Shown: one piece after another, positions 7,829-15,931 of the stretch
How the letters are laid out: each line of letters starts with the position of its first letter
Position numbering within the stretch: position 1 is the first letter of the stretch
Origin: Streptomyces graminofaciens
GTDB lineage: Bacteria > Actinomycetota > Actinomycetes > Streptomycetales > Streptomycetaceae
Length of the DNA: 64,000 nt
Direction of reading: 5' to 3'
NCBI RefSeq assembly: GCF_030294945.1
Contig: NZ_AP018448.1
Span: 6,230,001 to 6,294,000, forward strand
Translations under genes and position numbers: made by a program
Notes under the pieces: model-generated
Databases searched by the model: none
The model's input: the letters and a program-made list of their open reading frames with translations, nothing else
What the model was told of the DNA's origin: nothing

Positions 7829-9427
7829 TCACATCCGGAAGACGCCGAAGCCACCGCGTGCGCCCTCGTACGGCGCCGTGTGGATCGCGGACAGGCACAG
7901 GCCGAGGACGGTGCGGGTGTCGCGGGGGTCGATGACCCCGTCGTCGTACAGCCGTCCGGAGAGGAACATGGGGAGCGACTCGGACTCGATCTGCTGCTCC
8001 ACCATCGCGCGCAGGGCGGCGTCGGCGTCCTCGTCGTACGGCCGGCCCTTCGCCGTCGCCGACTGGCGGGCGACGATCGAGAGCACGCCCGCCAGTTGCT
8101 GCGGGCCCATCACGGCCGACTTGGCGCTGGGCCAGGCGAAGAGGAAGCGGGGGTCGTACGCCCGCCCGCACATGCCGTAGTGACCCGCCCCGTACGACGC
8201 GCCCATCAGCACGGAGAGATGGGGCACGCGGCTGTTGGCGACCGCGTTGATCATCATCGCGCCGTGCTTGATGATGCCGCCCTGCTCGTACTCCTTGCCG
8301 ACCATGTACCCGGTGGTGTTGTGCAGGAAGAGGAGGGGGATGTTCCGCTGGTTCGCCAACTGGATGAACTGGGCGGCCTTCTGGGACTCCTCGGAGAACA
8401 GGACGCCCTGCGCGTTGGCCAGGACGCCCACCGGATATCCGTGGAGGGTCGCCCAGCCGGTGGTGAGGCTGGTGCCGTAGAGGGGCTTGAACTCGTCGAA
8501 GTCGGAGGCGTCGACGATCCGGGCGATGACCTCGCGGGGGTCGAAGGGCACTTTCAGATCGCCCGGGACGATCCCCAGCAGCTCCTCCTCGTCGTACTCG
8601 GGGGGCGCGGCGGGGGCCGGATCGTCGTACGCCTTGCGGTGGTTGAGGCGGGCGACGACCCTGCGGGCCTGGCGGAGCGCGTCCCGCTCGTCGACGGCGA
8701 AGTGGTCGGCGAGGCCCGACACGCGCGCGTGCATCTCGGCGCCGCCGAGGGACTCGTCGTCGCTCTCCTCGCCGGTCGCCATCTTGACCAGGGGCGGGCC
8801 GCCGAGGAAGACCTTGGCGCGCCCCTTGACCATGATCACGTGGTCGGACATACCGGGGATGTACGCGCCCCCGGCCGTCGAGTTCCCGAACACGACCGCG
8901 ATCGTCGGGATGCCGGCGGCGGAGAGCCGGGTGAGGTCGCGGAAGATCGCGCCGCCGGGGATGAAGATCTCCTTCTGAGAGGGGAGATCGGCACCGCCGG
9001 ACTCGACGAGGCTGATGCAGGGCAGACGGTTGGCGAGGGCGATGTCGTTGGCGCGGAGGGCCTTCTTCAGGCTCCAGGGGTTGCTGGCGCCGCCGCGTAC
9101 GGTCGGGTCGTTCGCGGTGATCAGGCACTCCACGCCCGCGACGACACCGATGCCGGTGACGAGGGAGGCGCCGACCGTGTACTCGCTGCCCCAGGCGGCG
9201 AGCGGGGACAGTTCCAGGAAGGGCGTGTCGGGGTCGAGGAGCAGCTCGATGCGCTCACGCGCGAGGAGTTTTCCGCGCCCCCGGTGCCGCTCGACGTACT
9301 TCTCGCCGCCGCCCGCGAGGGCCTTCGCGTGCTCGGCGGTCAACTGGTCCAGCTTGGCGAGCATGGCTTCGCGGTGTGTGACGTACTCGGGGCTCGTCGG
9401 GTCGAGGGTGGTGGGCAGGACGGTCAC
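7829..9427 (-). CDS. Acyl-CoA carboxylase beta subunit (carboxyltransferase)
   Basis: 532 aa. Carboxyltransferase with both crotonase-like halves; it transfers CO2 from biotin to an acyl-CoA. Motifs include RGRGKLLARERIELLLDPDT, NSTAGGAYIPGMSDH and FLHNTTGYMVGKEYEQGGII, which point to the methylcrotonyl-CoA/geranyl-CoA carboxylase branch rather than propionyl-CoA carboxylase. The GTG start at 9427 overlaps the previous stop as GTGA, so translation is coupled. Substrate assignment to leucine or acyclic-terpene catabolism is inferred from neighbours. Confidence 0.92.
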   Translation of the reverse strand: MTVLPTTLDPTSPEYVTHREAMLAKLDQLTAEHAKALAGGGEKYVERHRGRGKLLARERIELLLDPDTPFLELSPLAAWGSEYTVGASLVTGIGVVAGVECLITANDPTVRGGASNPWSLKKALRANDIALANRLPCISLVESGGADLPSQKEIFIPGGAIFRDLTRLSAAGIPTIAVVFGNSTAGGAYIPGMSDHVIMVKGRAKVFLGGPPLVKMATGEESDDESLGGAEMHARVSGLADHFAVDERDALRQARRVVARLNHRKAYDDPAPAAPPEYDEEELLGIVPGDLKVPFDPREVIARIVDASDFDEFKPLYGTSLTTGWATLHGYPVGVLANAQGVLFSEESQKAAQFIQLANQRNIPLLFLHNTTGYMVGKEYEQGGIIKHGAMMINAVANSRVPHLSVLMGASYGAGHYGMCGRAYDPRFLFAWPSAKSAVMGPQQLAGVLSIVARQSATAKGRPYDEDADAALRAMVEQQIESESLPMFLSGRLYDDGVIDPRDTRTVLGLCLSAIHTAPYEGARGGFGVFRM

Positions 9428-11121
9428 AGGAGGCTCTCCGGTATGTCCAGGTGGCGGGAGCGCAGCCATTCGCCGAGGGCTTTGGCCTGGGGGTCGAAGC
9501 GGTGCTGGGCGGCCACGCCTTCGCCGAGGAGGCCTTCGACGACGAAGTTGAGGGCGCGCAGGTGCGGCAGCGTGTGCCGGGTGACGGGCAGGTCGGCCGT
9601 CTCGGGGAGGAGTGCGCGGAGGCGGTCGGTGGTGAGGGTGTGCGCGAGCCACCGCCAGGCGTCGTCCGTGCGGGCCCAGACGCCGATGTTGGCGTTGCCG
9701 CCCTTGTCGCCGCTGCGGGCACCGGCGACGAGGCCGAGGGGGGCGCGCTTCACCGGTCCGAGGGGCGGCGGCTCCGGAAGGGCCGGTTCCGGCACGTCCG
9801 CCAGTACGAGGGTGTCGCGGGCCGGGGCCACGGGGATGCGGCGTCCGTCGTGGAGGACGGCCACATGCTCGACGGTGTCCTGGTCGACGTACACGTCCTC
9901 GAAGACGCCGTAGGGCGATCCGTTGCCCGGTGGTGCCAGGACGTGGAAGCCGGGGTAGCTCGCGAGGGCCAGTTCGACGGCGGCGGCGCCGAGGGCGCGG
10001 CCGACGGTCCGCTGGTCCGGGTCCCGTACGACGAGGCGGAGCAGGGCGCTCGCGGTCTCCTCGGTGGGGGCGTCGGGGTGGTCGTTGCGGGCGAGGTCCC
10101 AACGGACGTCGGCCGGCATGGACTTGGCGAGGACCTCGGTCATCTGGGCGCGGACCAAGGCGGCCTTCGCCTCGATGTCGAGGCCGGTGAGGACGAAGGC
10201 GACCTCGTTGCGGTAGCCGCCGAGGCGGTTGAGGCCGACCTTGAGGGTCGGCGGCGGGGCCTCGCCCCGGACGCCCTCGATACGTACGCGGTCGGGGCCT
10301 TCGTGCGTGAGGCGGGCGGTGTCGAGGCGGGCGGTGACGTCGGGTCCGGCGTAGCGGGCGCCGGCCGTCTCGTACAGCAGCTGTGCCGTGACCGTGCCGA
10401 GGTCGACGAGGCCGCCGGTGCCGGGGTGTTTGGTGATGACGGCGGTGCCGTCCTCGTGGAGTTCGGCGAGGGGGAAGCCGGGGTGGTGGAGTGTTCGCGG
10501 GTCGTGGTCGGCGAAGTGGGCGTAGTTGCCGCCGGTGGCCTGGGTGCCGCACTCCAGCACGTGCCCGGCGACGACGGCTCCGGCGAGCCGGTCGTGGTCC
10601 GTTCGTCTCCACCCGAAGTGGGCGGCGGCGGGGCCGGTGACGAGGGCCGCGTCGGTGACGCGCCCGGTGACGACGACGTCCGCGCCCTCCCGCAGACAGG
10701 CCGCGATGCCGAAGCCGCCGAGGTAGGCGTGGGCGGCGAGGCTGCCCGGGTGTCGGGCGGTGAGGTCGTCGCCCTCGACGTGGGCGACGCGGACGGGGAT
10801 GCCGAGCCGGTCCGCCAACTCCCTTACGGCGTCGGCGAGTCCGGCCGGGTTGAGGCCGCCGGCGTTGGTGACGATCCGTACGCCCCGGTCGTGGGCGAGG
10901 CCCAGGCACTCCTCCAGCTGGCGCAGGAAAGTACGGGCGTATCCGGCGTCGGGGTCCTTCAGCCGGTCCCGGCCCAGGATGAGCATGGTCAGCTCGGCGA
11001 GGTAGTCACCGGTGAGGACGTCGAGGGTGCCGGCCGGGCCGCCGCCGGTGAGCATCTCGCGCATCGCGTCGAAGCGGTCGCCGTAGAAGCCGGAGGCGTT
11101 GCCTATGCGGAGGGGGGTCAC
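9424..11121 (-). CDS. AtuA-like protein (DUF1446 fused to AtuA ferredoxin-fold domain)
   Basis: 565 aa. The DUF1446 domain ([20 protein letters not shown] through about residue 440) is followed by the small AtuA-like C-terminal domain ([20 protein letters not shown] onward). Homologues sit in acyclic terpene utilisation (atu) clusters of Pseudomonas; the biochemical role of AtuA is unsettled. The GTG start at 11121 overlaps the preceding stop (GTGA), and its own stop overlaps the carboxylase beta start. Its presence separates this operon from a plain leucine (liu) cluster. Confidence 0.88.
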   Translation of the reverse strand: MTPLRIGNASGFYGDRFDAMREMLTGGGPAGTLDVLTGDYLAELTMLILGRDRLKDPDAGYARTFLRQLEECLGLAHDRGVRIVTNAGGLNPAGLADAVRELADRLGIPVRVAHVEGDDLTARHPGSLAAHAYLGGFGIAACLREGADVVVTGRVTDAALVTGPAAAHFGWRRTDHDRLAGAVVAGHVLECGTQATGGNYAHFADHDPRTLHHPGFPLAELHEDGTAVITKHPGTGGLVDLGTVTAQLLYETAGARYAGPDVTARLDTARLTHEGPDRVRIEGVRGEAPPPTLKVGLNRLGGYRNEVAFVLTGLDIEAKAALVRAQMTEVLAKSMPADVRWDLARNDHPDAPTEETASALLRLVVRDPDQRTVGRALGAAAVELALASYPGFHVLAPPGNGSPYGVFEDVYVDQDTVEHVAVLHDGRRIPVAPARDTLVLADVPEPALPEPPPLGPVKRAPLGLVAGARSGDKGGNANIGVWARTDDAWRWLAHTLTTDRLRALLPETADLPVTRHTLPHLRALNFVVEGLLGEGVAAQHRFDPQAKALGEWLRSRHLDIPESLL

Positions 11122-11912
11122 TGGGCGGTGCCCTTCCGGGCGCGGCCCTTGCCCGGCGGTCCCGCGAAGGCCTGGGCGATGTCCAGCCACCGGTTCGCGT
11201 CGGGGCCGTCGGCCCGGAGGGCGAGGTCGGCGCGGTGGGCGCGCCGGGTGGCCAGGAGGCAGAAGTCGAGGGCGGGGCCGGTGACACGCTGTGCGGCGTC
11301 GTCCGGGCCGTAGGTCCACAACTCCCCTGATGGGCTGAGGAGTTCGATGCGGAACTCGTCGAACGGCGGGGTCAGGCCGTGCAGGCCGAAGGCGTAGTCG
11401 CGGGTGCGGACGCCGAGGCGGGCGATGTGCCGGAGGCGGTCGGTGGGGGTGCGGGTCACGCCCAGGGTGTCGGCGATGTCCAGGCCGTGGGCCCAGGTCT
11501 CCATGAGGCGGGCGGTGGCCACGGAGGCGGCGGACATGGGTGGGCCGTACCAGGGGAAGCGGGCGTCCGGGGGTGCGGCGCGCAGTGCCTCGGCCAGGGC
11601 GGCCCGGCCGGTCCGCCACTCCGCGAGCAGCCGGGCGGTCGGCTTTGCGGCACCCTCCTCGGCTCCGTTGTCCACGAAGTCGCCGGGCGAGGTCAGCGCG
11701 GCCTCGACCTCGCGAGCGAAGGCGTTCTGATCGGTCACTGCCAGCACGGAGGAGCGGTCGGTCCAGGCGAGGTGGGCGATCTGGTGGGCGATGGTCCAGC
11801 CTGGGGCGGGGGTGGTCAGCGACCATTGCTCCGCGCTCAACTCGGCTACGAGCCGGTCGAGTTCGTCGCTCTCCGCAGAGAGGGCGTTGATCACGGGGGT
11901 TGGGTCGGCCAT
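11118..11912 (-). CDS. TIGR03084-family metal-binding protein (DinB/MDMPI fold)
   Basis: 264 aa, first gene of the acyl-CoA operon. The N-terminal four-helix DinB/mycothiol-dependent maleylpyruvate isomerase-like domain carries metal-ligand His residues in [16 protein letters not shown]; a second conserved segment is [20 protein letters not shown]. Family members occur beside AtuA-like and carboxylase genes in actinobacteria, with no established activity. A thiol-dependent isomerase or hydrolase role is possible. ATG at 11912 chosen from the conserved [20 protein letters not shown]-terminus. Confidence 0.85.
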   Translation of the reverse strand: MADPTPVINALSAESDELDRLVAELSAEQWSLTTPAPGWTIAHQIAHLAWTDRSSVLAVTDQNAFAREVEAALTSPGDFVDNGAEEGAAKPTARLLAEWRTGRAALAEALRAAPPDARFPWYGPPMSAASVATARLMETWAHGLDIADTLGVTRTPTDRLRHIARLGVRTRDYAFGLHGLTPPFDEFRIELLSPSGELWTYGPDDAAQRVTGPALDFCLLATRRAHRADLALRADGPDANRWLDIAQAFAGPPGKGRARKGTAQ

Positions 11913-11944
11913 GGGGGGAGCATGGCAGCCTGGGGGATAAACAA

Positions 11945-11958
11945 GCAAGCGTGCTTGC
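11945..11958. promoter_or_regulatory. Candidate TetR operator upstream of the acyl-CoA operon
   Basis: Inverted repeat GCAAGC-GT-GCTTGC, extendable to AAGCAAGC/GCTTGCAT with one mismatch, 33 bp upstream of the first gene. Size and symmetry fit a TetR-family site. The regulator gene at the end of the operon is the obvious partner. Confidence 0.55.
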
Positions 11959-12169
11959 ATTATTTTTGGGGGTTGGATTTACCACTGCCCGCCGCTGCCG
12001 CCGCTGCCGCCGCCGCCTTGGCGGCCGTAGGCCCGGGTCGGGCGGGAGGGGCGGGAAGGGGGACGCGGGAGGGGGCAGGGAAACAGACTGGCGGGAGCAG
12101 AGAGGAGTCCATTACTCTGAACTTCGCAGTCCAACCGACTGAACGAACCGCTCTCCCTGGACGGCCCCC

Positions 12170-13168
12170 GTGACACTCCCCGGCACTGACCAGTCCGTAC
12201 CCGCGACGGCACCGGCGACGGCCGCGACCACCCCTGCGAGCCGTGGCCGTGGGGGCGCTCTCGGGCCAGTGGGTCTGGTGCTGGTCGGTGGCATCTCGGT
12301 GCAGTTCGGTGGGGCGCTGTCGGTGCTCGTGATGCCGAGGGCGGGGGGAGCGCTGGGGGTGGTGACCCTGCGGCTCGTGGTGGCGGCGCTGGTGCTGCTC
12401 GTGGTGTGCCGCCCCCGGTTGCGCGGGCACTCGCGCGCCGACTGGGGCACCGTGGTCGTCTTCGGCGTCACCATGGCCGCGATGAACGGCCTCTTCTACC
12501 AGTCGGTCGCCCGTATCCCGCTGGGCCTGGCGGTCACGCTGGAGGTGCTTGGCCCGCTCGTCCTGTCCGTCCTGGCCTCGCGCCGGGCGGTGAACCTGGT
12601 CTGGGCCGGGCTGGCGCTGTGCGGTGTCTTCCTGCTGGGAGGCGGGGGTGAACTGCTGCTCGGGGGCGGCGGCGGGAGCGAGGGCAGGGGTGGCGGCGGG
12701 GGCGGCTTCGGCGCGCTGGACCCGCTGGGCGTGGCCTTCGCCCTGTCCGCCGGGGCGATGTGGGCGGCGTACATCGTGTTCAGCGCGCGTACGGGGCGGC
12801 GGTTCCCGCAGGCCGACGGGCTGGCGCTGGCCATGGCGGTGGCGGCGGTGCTGTTCCTGCCGCTGGGGGTGGTGGAGTCCGGGACGCGGCTGCTCGACCC
12901 GACGACGGTGGCACTGGGCGCGGCCGTGGCGATGCTGTCCTCCGTCCTCCCGTACACCCTGGAACTGGTGGCCCTGCGCCGGCTGCCCGCCTCCACCTTC
13001 GCGGTGCTGATGAGCCTGGAGCCCGCGCTCGCCGCGACGGCCGGTTTCCTGATCCTGGACCAGGCGCTGTCCGCGATGGAGACCTTGGCGATCGCGCTGG
13101 TGATCGGGGCGAGCATGGGGGCGGTGCGGACGCAGGTGGGGCGGGGGAAGGCGGATGTTCCGGGGTGA
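12170..13168 (+). CDS. EamA/RhtA-type drug-metabolite exporter
   Basis: 332 aa integral membrane protein with about ten predicted helices in two EamA repeats (GPVGLVLVGGISVQFGGALSVL; GVAFALSAGAMWAAYIVFSA; LSSVLPYTLELVALRRLPAS, the last typical of RhtA-like amino acid exporters). Unusual is a Gly-rich loop (residues about 158-180, GGGGELLLGGGGGSEGRGGG) between the halves. GTG start at 12170. The 257 bp upstream hold the operator at 11945, a GCC/GCT triplet run (about 11988-12018) and a purine-rich run (12039-12076). Confidence 0.9.
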   Translation: MTLPGTDQSVPATAPATAATTPASRGRGGALGPVGLVLVGGISVQFGGALSVLVMPRAGGALGVVTLRLVVAALVLLVVCRPRLRGHSRADWGTVVVFGVTMAAMNGLFYQSVARIPLGLAVTLEVLGPLVLSVLASRRAVNLVWAGLALCGVFLLGGGGELLLGGGGGSEGRGGGGGGFGALDPLGVAFALSAGAMWAAYIVFSARTGRRFPQADGLALAMAVAAVLFLPLGVVESGTRLLDPTTVALGAAVAMLSSVLPYTLELVALRRLPASTFAVLMSLEPALAATAGFLILDQALSAMETLAIALVIGASMGAVRTQVGRGKADVPG

Positions 13169-13277
13169 GGGAGGCACGTTCCGAGGGGAGCGGGGGGGCG
13201 TCCGGGGCGAGTGGGGTTGCGCGGTGCGTCGGCCTCGCTAGGTTTGGAGTCGAACGGGCCATCAACTGGGGGGTGCG

Positions 13278-14135
13278 ATGCCGGGGATCGAGCTGTCGGC
13301 GGGACCGATCGACTATCAGGACACCGGTGGTGGGGGGCCGGTGCTGGTGTTCGGCCACGGCCTGCCGATGAACGAGACGCAGTGGCGCAAGGTCGTACCG
13401 CTGCTGGACGGGTATCGCTGCGTCCTGCCCACGCTCCCGCTCGGCGGTCATCGCAGACCGATGAACCCGGACGCCGACCTGTCCCATCGCGGTGTCGCGC
13501 GGCTGCTGGGCGAGTTCATCGAACGGCTGGGGCTGGACGACGTGACCCTCGTCCTCAATGACTGGGGCGGCGGCCAGTTCCTGGTCACGGAGGAACAGGG
13601 CCGGCGGGTCGGGCGGCTGGTGCTGGTGGCCTGCGAGGCGTTCGACAACTTCCCCCCGGGGCCGGCCAAAGCGGTGGCCCAGGTATGCAGGGTCCCCGGC
13701 GGCGTCCGGCTGCTGACGCGGCTGATGCGCGTCCCCGCCTTCCGGAACAACCGCAACGGCTACGGCGGGATGAGCCTGCGCGGGATCCCGGACGAGGTCA
13801 TGGACGACTGGTTCGGTCCCGCGACCCGGAGCAGGGCCATCCGCAGGGACTTCGCCAAGTTCGCGACCTCGGCGCCCGGACGGAAGGTCCTGCTGGAGTG
13901 GAGCGAGCGGCTACGGGACTTCGACGGCCCCGTACTGGTCGTCTGGGCGACCGAGGACCGCTTGATGCCACGTGAGCACGGCCCCCGGCTGGCGGAGCTG
14001 TACCCGAAAGGCCGACTGATAGAGATCGCAGACTCGTCGACCCTCGTCCCCGAGGACCAGCCGGAGCGACTGGCGGAGGCGCTCATCGACTTCCTGACCG
14101 AGACGGGGGCGGGGGCGGTGCGACGCGCCGAGTGA
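13278..14135 (+). CDS. Alpha/beta hydrolase (haloalkane dehalogenase-like) lacking the catalytic His
   Basis: 285 aa. Alpha/beta fold with oxyanion GHG (27-28), nucleophile elbow VLNDWGGG with Asp95 as in haloalkane dehalogenases, and an acid in WATEDRLMP (D227). The position where His is expected reads ADSSTLVPEDQPERLAEAL: the usual DxxHFxxEDxP motif has no His. The protein may be a non-hydrolytic family member or use another base. A -10-like TAGGTT lies near 13239. ATG at 13278 follows a GGGGG ribosome site. It is convergent with a secreted protein gene across a G-rich gap. Confidence 0.85.
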   Translation: MPGIELSAGPIDYQDTGGGGPVLVFGHGLPMNETQWRKVVPLLDGYRCVLPTLPLGGHRRPMNPDADLSHRGVARLLGEFIERLGLDDVTLVLNDWGGGQFLVTEEQGRRVGRLVLVACEAFDNFPPGPAKAVAQVCRVPGGVRLLTRLMRVPAFRNNRNGYGGMSLRGIPDEVMDDWFGPATRSRAIRRDFAKFATSAPGRKVLLEWSERLRDFDGPVLVVWATEDRLMPREHGPRLAELYPKGRLIEIADSSTLVPEDQPERLAEALIDFLTETGAGAVRRAE

Positions 14136-14137
14136 GT

Positions 14138-14172
14138 GGTGGGTAGGGGTAGGGGTGGGGGTGGGGGTGCGG
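14138..14172 (+). other. G-rich tract, potential G-quadruplex
   Basis: A run of G3-G5 tracts (GTGGGTAGGGGTAGGGGT, then more) fills the 75-bp gap between the convergent hydrolase and secreted-protein genes. More than four G-tracts with one- or two-base loops satisfy the usual quadruplex rule; it could act as a transcription barrier. Confidence 0.45.
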
Positions 14173-14210
14173 GCGCCGCCACCGACACCCGCACCCCTGG
14201 GTCTCCAGCG

Positions 14211-14801
14211 CTACTTGTACTGACCCGCCAGACCAGCCGACGCGAAGTGCACCGGGATGTACTGGTCGTACAGCCGCTCGTTCGTGGCCGTGAAGTCGGC
14301 GCGGGTCACGATCGCGCAGCGTACGGTCTCGCCGCAGACGACTCCGTCGGAGATCTCGGGCTTGAGGTTGAGCGTCGCACGGAAGCGGCCGCCGTCCTCG
14401 TACGGGATGGTGACGCCCGGTGTGCCGGTCCCGGTGTCGGTGATCCGGCGCGACGAGCCGTCCTGGGCGGCGCGACCGCCGAGGCAGGGGCCGGGGAGGG
14501 CGGTGTACGTCGAGGGGTCGCCGACACGCACGCCCTCCGGGATCACGCAGAAGGCCAGGAAGACGCCCTGGGCGCGGTTGTATCCGGCGCCCTTGACGTC
14601 GACCGTGCCACCGCCGGCGGGCAGCACGGCGGGGCCGGCCTTCAACCGGAGGTGGAAGGTGTCACCGTCGGCGGTGGTGACGGTGCGGTGGGCGTGACCG
14701 GGCCACTGCGGGGTGGCGGCGGCGGTCCCGGCCAGCGGCAGCACGGCGGCGAGCGCGGCGGCGGTGACGGCGAGGGTGGACATGAATGTGGGGGGCTTCA
14801 T
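14211..14801 (-). CDS. Secreted protein, Ig/neocarzinostatin-like beta fold
   Basis: 196 aa with a Sec signal peptide (MKPPTFMSTLAVTAAALAAV, cleavage near ATA-ATP). The mature part is beta-rich: VLPAGGGTVDVKGAGYNRAQ, then FCVIPEGVRVGDPSTYT, and C-terminal CAIVTRADFTATNERLYDQY, where TRADFTAT..R..DQ resembles a segment seen in HtaA-associated secreted proteins of actinobacteria. Three or four Cys may form disulfides. No enzyme motif is seen. ATG at 14801 places the signal peptide correctly. A palindrome (14873-14882) lies in its promoter region. Confidence 0.75.
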   Translation of the reverse strand: MKPPTFMSTLAVTAAALAAVLPLAGTAAATPQWPGHAHRTVTTADGDTFHLRLKAGPAVLPAGGGTVDVKGAGYNRAQGVFLAFCVIPEGVRVGDPSTYTALPGPCLGGRAAQDGSSRRITDTGTGTPGVTIPYEDGGRFRATLNLKPEISDGVVCGETVRCAIVTRADFTATNERLYDQYIPVHFASAGLAGQYK

Positions 14802-14872
14802 GGTGCGGAGGCGGGCCTTTCGCTTATGCGTTCGTTGTGAACGGAACGCCTTGATCGCATGCCTAAAACATG

Positions 14873-14882
14873 ACTGATCAGT
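14873..14882. promoter_or_regulatory. Palindrome ACTGATCAGT upstream of the secreted-protein gene
   Basis: Perfect 10-bp palindrome inside a looser inverted repeat GCCTA(14861-14865)...TAGGC(14882-14886), 72-85 bp before the gene start. It could bind the neighbouring GntR-like protein or another regulator. Confidence 0.4.
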
Positions 14883-14952
14883 AGGCAATACCGATCAAGG
14901 CCATTCACGGTTCACACACGGGACCGCTACAACGGGGCGGCGCCCACCGCGA

Positions 14953-15555
14953 TCACCGGCTGTCGCTCGCGCTCCCGCTCCCGCTCGCGCCCTGGTTCCC
15001 GCTCCCGCTCCCGCTCCCGATCTCGATCTCGTAGCGCAGTCGTTGGCGTCGGGCGGGCATCACCATGCGGTCCACCTGGATCGGCCGGCCGTCACGGTCG
15101 AGGGTGAGCCGGGTCAGGCGCAGGACCGGCTCACCCGGTGCGGTACGCAGGGCCTCCCGCTCCTCGTCATCCGGTACGTCGGCCGTGACGTCCTCGCGGA
15201 CGAGGGCGCCGACGTACCCGAGTTCGGCGAGCAACGTGACCGCGCCGCCGGGGATCTTGGCGGTGCCGGCGAGGCGGGTGCCGCGGGCGACGGCGGTCGG
15301 GTAGTAGGTGTCGGTGAGTTCGTTGGGCTGGTCGTCGAGGAGGATCAGGCGGCGGCGTACGACGACCGACTCGCCCTCGGCGAGCCCCAGCAGCCCCGCC
15401 ACCTCGGCGGACGCCGGCACCTCTCCGGCGTACAGGATCCGTTGCGTGCCCCGGCGCCCCCGAGCCGCCGCGTCGGCGCCCCAGGCGTCGCCCCGCCCGT
15501 TCTCACGCGGCGTCAGATACGGCATCGACGTGCTGACCCATCTGTTGGCGCTCAC
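14953..15555 (-). CDS. GntR/UTRA-type regulator, ligand domain (HTH probably frameshifted)
   Basis: 200 aa from a GTG at 15555 with an AGGGAGG ribosome site four bases upstream. The protein is essentially a UTRA ligand-binding domain (VVVRRRLILLDDQPNELTDTYYP; AKIPGGAVTLLAELGYVG; GEPVLRLTRLTLDRDGRPIQ) and ends in a repetitive Gly/Ser tail encoded by GCTCCC-type repeats. No complete DNA-binding domain is in frame. Reading the same frame upstream gives RRRVAAAVEARPEFGIAAST then ARKVAGRL, which looks like a helix-turn-helix but has no start codon; the likely original ATG at 15680 is in another frame. Either a real frameshift or a sequencing error is possible. Confidence 0.65.
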   Translation of the reverse strand: MSANRWVSTSMPYLTPRENGRGDAWGADAAARGRRGTQRILYAGEVPASAEVAGLLGLAEGESVVVRRRLILLDDQPNELTDTYYPTAVARGTRLAGTAKIPGGAVTLLAELGYVGALVREDVTADVPDDEEREALRTAPGEPVLRLTRLTLDRDGRPIQVDRMVMPARRQRLRYEIEIGSGSGSGNQGASGSGSASDSR

Positions 15556-15680
15556 GAGCCTCCCTGCCACCTTCCGCGCGGTCGATGCCGCGATGCCGAA
15601 CTCGGGTCGGGCTTCGACGGCTGCCGCGACCCGGCGCCGGACGGGGCGGGTGCGGTCGAGTGGTCGAGCTCGGCACTCAT
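15552..15680 (-). other. Detached N-terminal frame of the gntR gene
   Basis: ATG at 15680 begins MSAELDHSTAPAP and runs 42 codons to a TGA overlapping the GTG at 15555. In the regulator's own frame the same DNA encodes RRRVAAAVEARPEFG and STARKVAGRL, an HTH-like segment. The two readings join if one base is missing (or two are extra) near 15635-15650. Interpreted as the broken or misread 5' end of the regulator. Confidence 0.5.
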
Positions 15681-15729
15681 GACGTGACCGACCTTAGCCG
15701 CGGCAGCAGCGCCCGCGGCGGATTCGTCT

Positions 15730-15852
15730 AGGCGAAGGCGAAGGCGGAGGCAGGGGCGGAGGCAGAGGCGGAGGCAGAGGCAGGGGCGGAGGCGAAGGCG
15801 GAGGCGAAGGCGGAGGCGAAGGCGGAGGCAGGGGCGAAGGCGGAGGCGGGGG
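15730..15852. repeat. Hexanucleotide tandem repeat (GGCGGA/GGCGAA)n
   Basis: About twenty units of GGCGAA, GGCGGA, GGCAGA and GGCAGG. It occupies the divergent intergenic region between the GntR-like gene and the NACHT gene. The whole 376-bp gap otherwise contains the detached gntR N-terminus and a -10-like TAGCGT at 15884-15889 with CGTGG/CCACG arms at 15887-15902. Confidence 0.85.
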
Positions 15853-15931
15853 CTCTGGGGCGGAGCCTGGGGTGGGTGTGCGCTAGCGTGGGGCGCTCCA
15901 CGTGCTCGCGTGTTCTTCGAGGTGGCAGCCA

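Noticed and set aside
5973..9128. 1051-codon open frame covering the carboxylase alpha subunit and beyond
   Set aside because: The first 436 codons are the antisense-phase shadow of the beta subunit (Arg/Pro-rich text); family start is ATG 7820.
7829..10909. 1026-codon frame extending the carboxylase beta subunit upstream
   Set aside because: Upstream part is a shadow of the AtuA-like gene; GTGA overlap at 9424-9427 sets the start.
15730..15852. CRISPR or coding repeat
   Set aside because: Six-base units with no spacers; simple tandem repeat.
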